From an uncultured Planctomycetaceae bacterium (GTDB taxonomy: Bacteria; Planctomycetota; Planctomycetia; Pirellulales; UBA1268), in assembly GCA_903885855.1 (NCBI GenBank), contig CAISKG010000215.1, positions 1 through 7,403 on the forward strand: a DNA stretch of 7,403 bases, written 5' to 3'. Made by a program: the position numbers and the translations under genes. Position 1 is the stretch's first letter; every line of letters starts with the position of its first letter. The notes below the pieces were generated by a model. The model saw only the letters and a list, made by a program, of their open reading frames with translations. It was not told the origin of the DNA and ran no database searches. This document shows, piece by piece, positions 6,983 to 7,403 of the stretch.

Positions 6983-7247
6983 CGACACGGCGGAGAAAAC
7001 CGGTTCGGCGTCCAAGTGTACGCCTCTCTGGAGCGATTGCGAATGGTCGGCCACGGGGAGTGCGGGATTGCAGTTTCCGTGCCAAGCCGGCGGCGCGGGG
7101 CACCCTCCCCTCGGCACGACCGTCACCACCCGGTTTTCCCCGAGTCCGTCGCGGCGGGCGTGCCGCCCCCCGGCCCGGGCCGCCTCCGGCGGACAAGGGT
7201 GGCATTGAAAAAACGACCCGGTCCCCCCGCCGGCCTCCGGTAACCTA

Positions 7248-7268
7248 CGGTTTTCCAATCGGAAACCG
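7248..7268 (+). promoter_or_regulatory. Stem-loop directly before the partial gene
   Basis: CGGTTT (7248-7253) pairs with AAACCG (7263-7268) and CC (7255-7256) with GG (7261-7262), leaving one bulged T and the loop AATC. It ends 5 nt before the GTG at 7274, where a ribosome binding site would be expected, so it may influence translation start or be an operator. It is a small structure and may be fortuitous. Confidence 0.3.
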
Positions 7269-7273
7269 CCCCC

Positions 7274-7403
7274 GTGTCCGCCGCCCGCCCCGACCCGCCG
7301 TTGGCCCTCCCGCTGTTCGGCGGGTCGGCTGCGCCGCCGGCCGCCGCGTCGCTCGGCACGCGGCTGGGCCTCGCGCCCGACGAGCGGCTCGTCGCGGCGG
7401 CGC
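7274..7403 (+). CDS. 5' end of an unidentified protein gene (runs off the window)
   Basis: Only 43 codons are visible. They read as an Ala/Pro/Leu-rich N-terminus that includes LPLFGG, then SLGTRLGLAPDERLVAAA, where an ordered domain may begin. I do not recognise the family. The coding case rests on codon use: all but one of the 43 codons end in G or C, much as in the neighbouring genes and unlike the intergenic DNA. GTG 7274 is the first possible start after an in-frame TAA at 7241-7243. No Shine-Dalgarno stands out, only GGAAA at 7261-7265. It is transcribed divergently from cphA-SET. Confidence 0.6.
   Translation, partial: MSAARPDPPLALPLFGGSAAPPAAASLGTRLGLAPDERLVAAA

Larger units (their letters stand above)
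6173..7273. other. 1.1-kb non-coding divergent intergenic region
   Basis: This stretch separates the divergent cphA-SET gene and the partial gene at the right edge. Long open frames exist on both strands (for example 6281-7258 on the minus strand), but their translations are Arg/Pro/Gly/Ala-rich with no recognisable domain, as expected of chance frames in GC-rich DNA. I see no tRNA, rRNA or known RNA motif. It contains many short palindromes: CGCCG/CGGCG (6361-6373), GGCGTC/GACGCC (6373-6393), CTGCCCGGGCAG (6480-6491), CGCCGG/CCGGCG (6560-6582), CAGGCGCCTG (6637-6646) and CGGCCCGGGCCG (7171-7182), besides the larger ones listed separately. Rare A-rich spots occur at 6896-6903, 6916-6921 and 7205-7213. 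Both flanking genes should have their promoters here, but no convincing -35/-10 pair was found. Confidence 0.6.

Noticed and set aside
6281..7258. A 325-codon minus-strand open frame in the intergenic region
   Set aside because: The product is Arg/Pro/Ala-rich with no recognisable motif or domain, and several competing frames of similar quality cover the same DNA.

Overview
The window is very GC-rich DNA, roughly 70% by eye, with GC-biased third codon positions, GTG starts and few Shine-Dalgarno sequences. It encodes a retrograde-type phospholipid ABC transporter, so the host should have an outer membrane. A high-GC Gram-negative bacterium fits. Planctomycetota is my first guess from the overall style, but nothing here proves a phylum.

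Layout. Positions 1-102 are a short leader with no identified gene. Positions 103-2998 hold a compact + strand operon, mlaE-mlaF-mlaD: permease, ATPase and a membrane-anchored MCE protein. The mlaF-mlaD junction is a 4-base GTGA overlap, and a second GTGA sits at the mlaE-mlaF junction. Together the three proteins would form an inner-membrane MCE lipid transporter. No mlaB, mlaC or mlaA lies in the window.

On the opposite strand, converging with mlaD across only 12 bp, is one large gene (3011-6172). It encodes a full-length cyanophycin synthetase (N domain, ATP-grasp, Mur-ligase-like domain) fused in frame to a complete C-terminal SET domain with a post-SET zinc cluster. SET domains are protein-lysine methyltransferases. 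A cyanophycin synthetase carrying one is the most unusual thing here: it suggests methylation of the polymer, of the enzyme itself or of a granule-associated protein.

Upstream of this gene lies about 1.1 kb (6173-7273) without a convincing gene. It separates the cphA-SET gene from a divergent + strand gene that begins at about 7274 and runs off the window. It holds many inverted repeats. The strongest is a 16-bp stem (6227-6285) with outer arms GGTGACGTC/GACGTCACC, 55-113 bp upstream of the chosen cphA-SET start, a candidate operator or leader structure. I saw no CRISPR array, tRNA, rRNA, insertion sequence or convincing intrinsic terminator.
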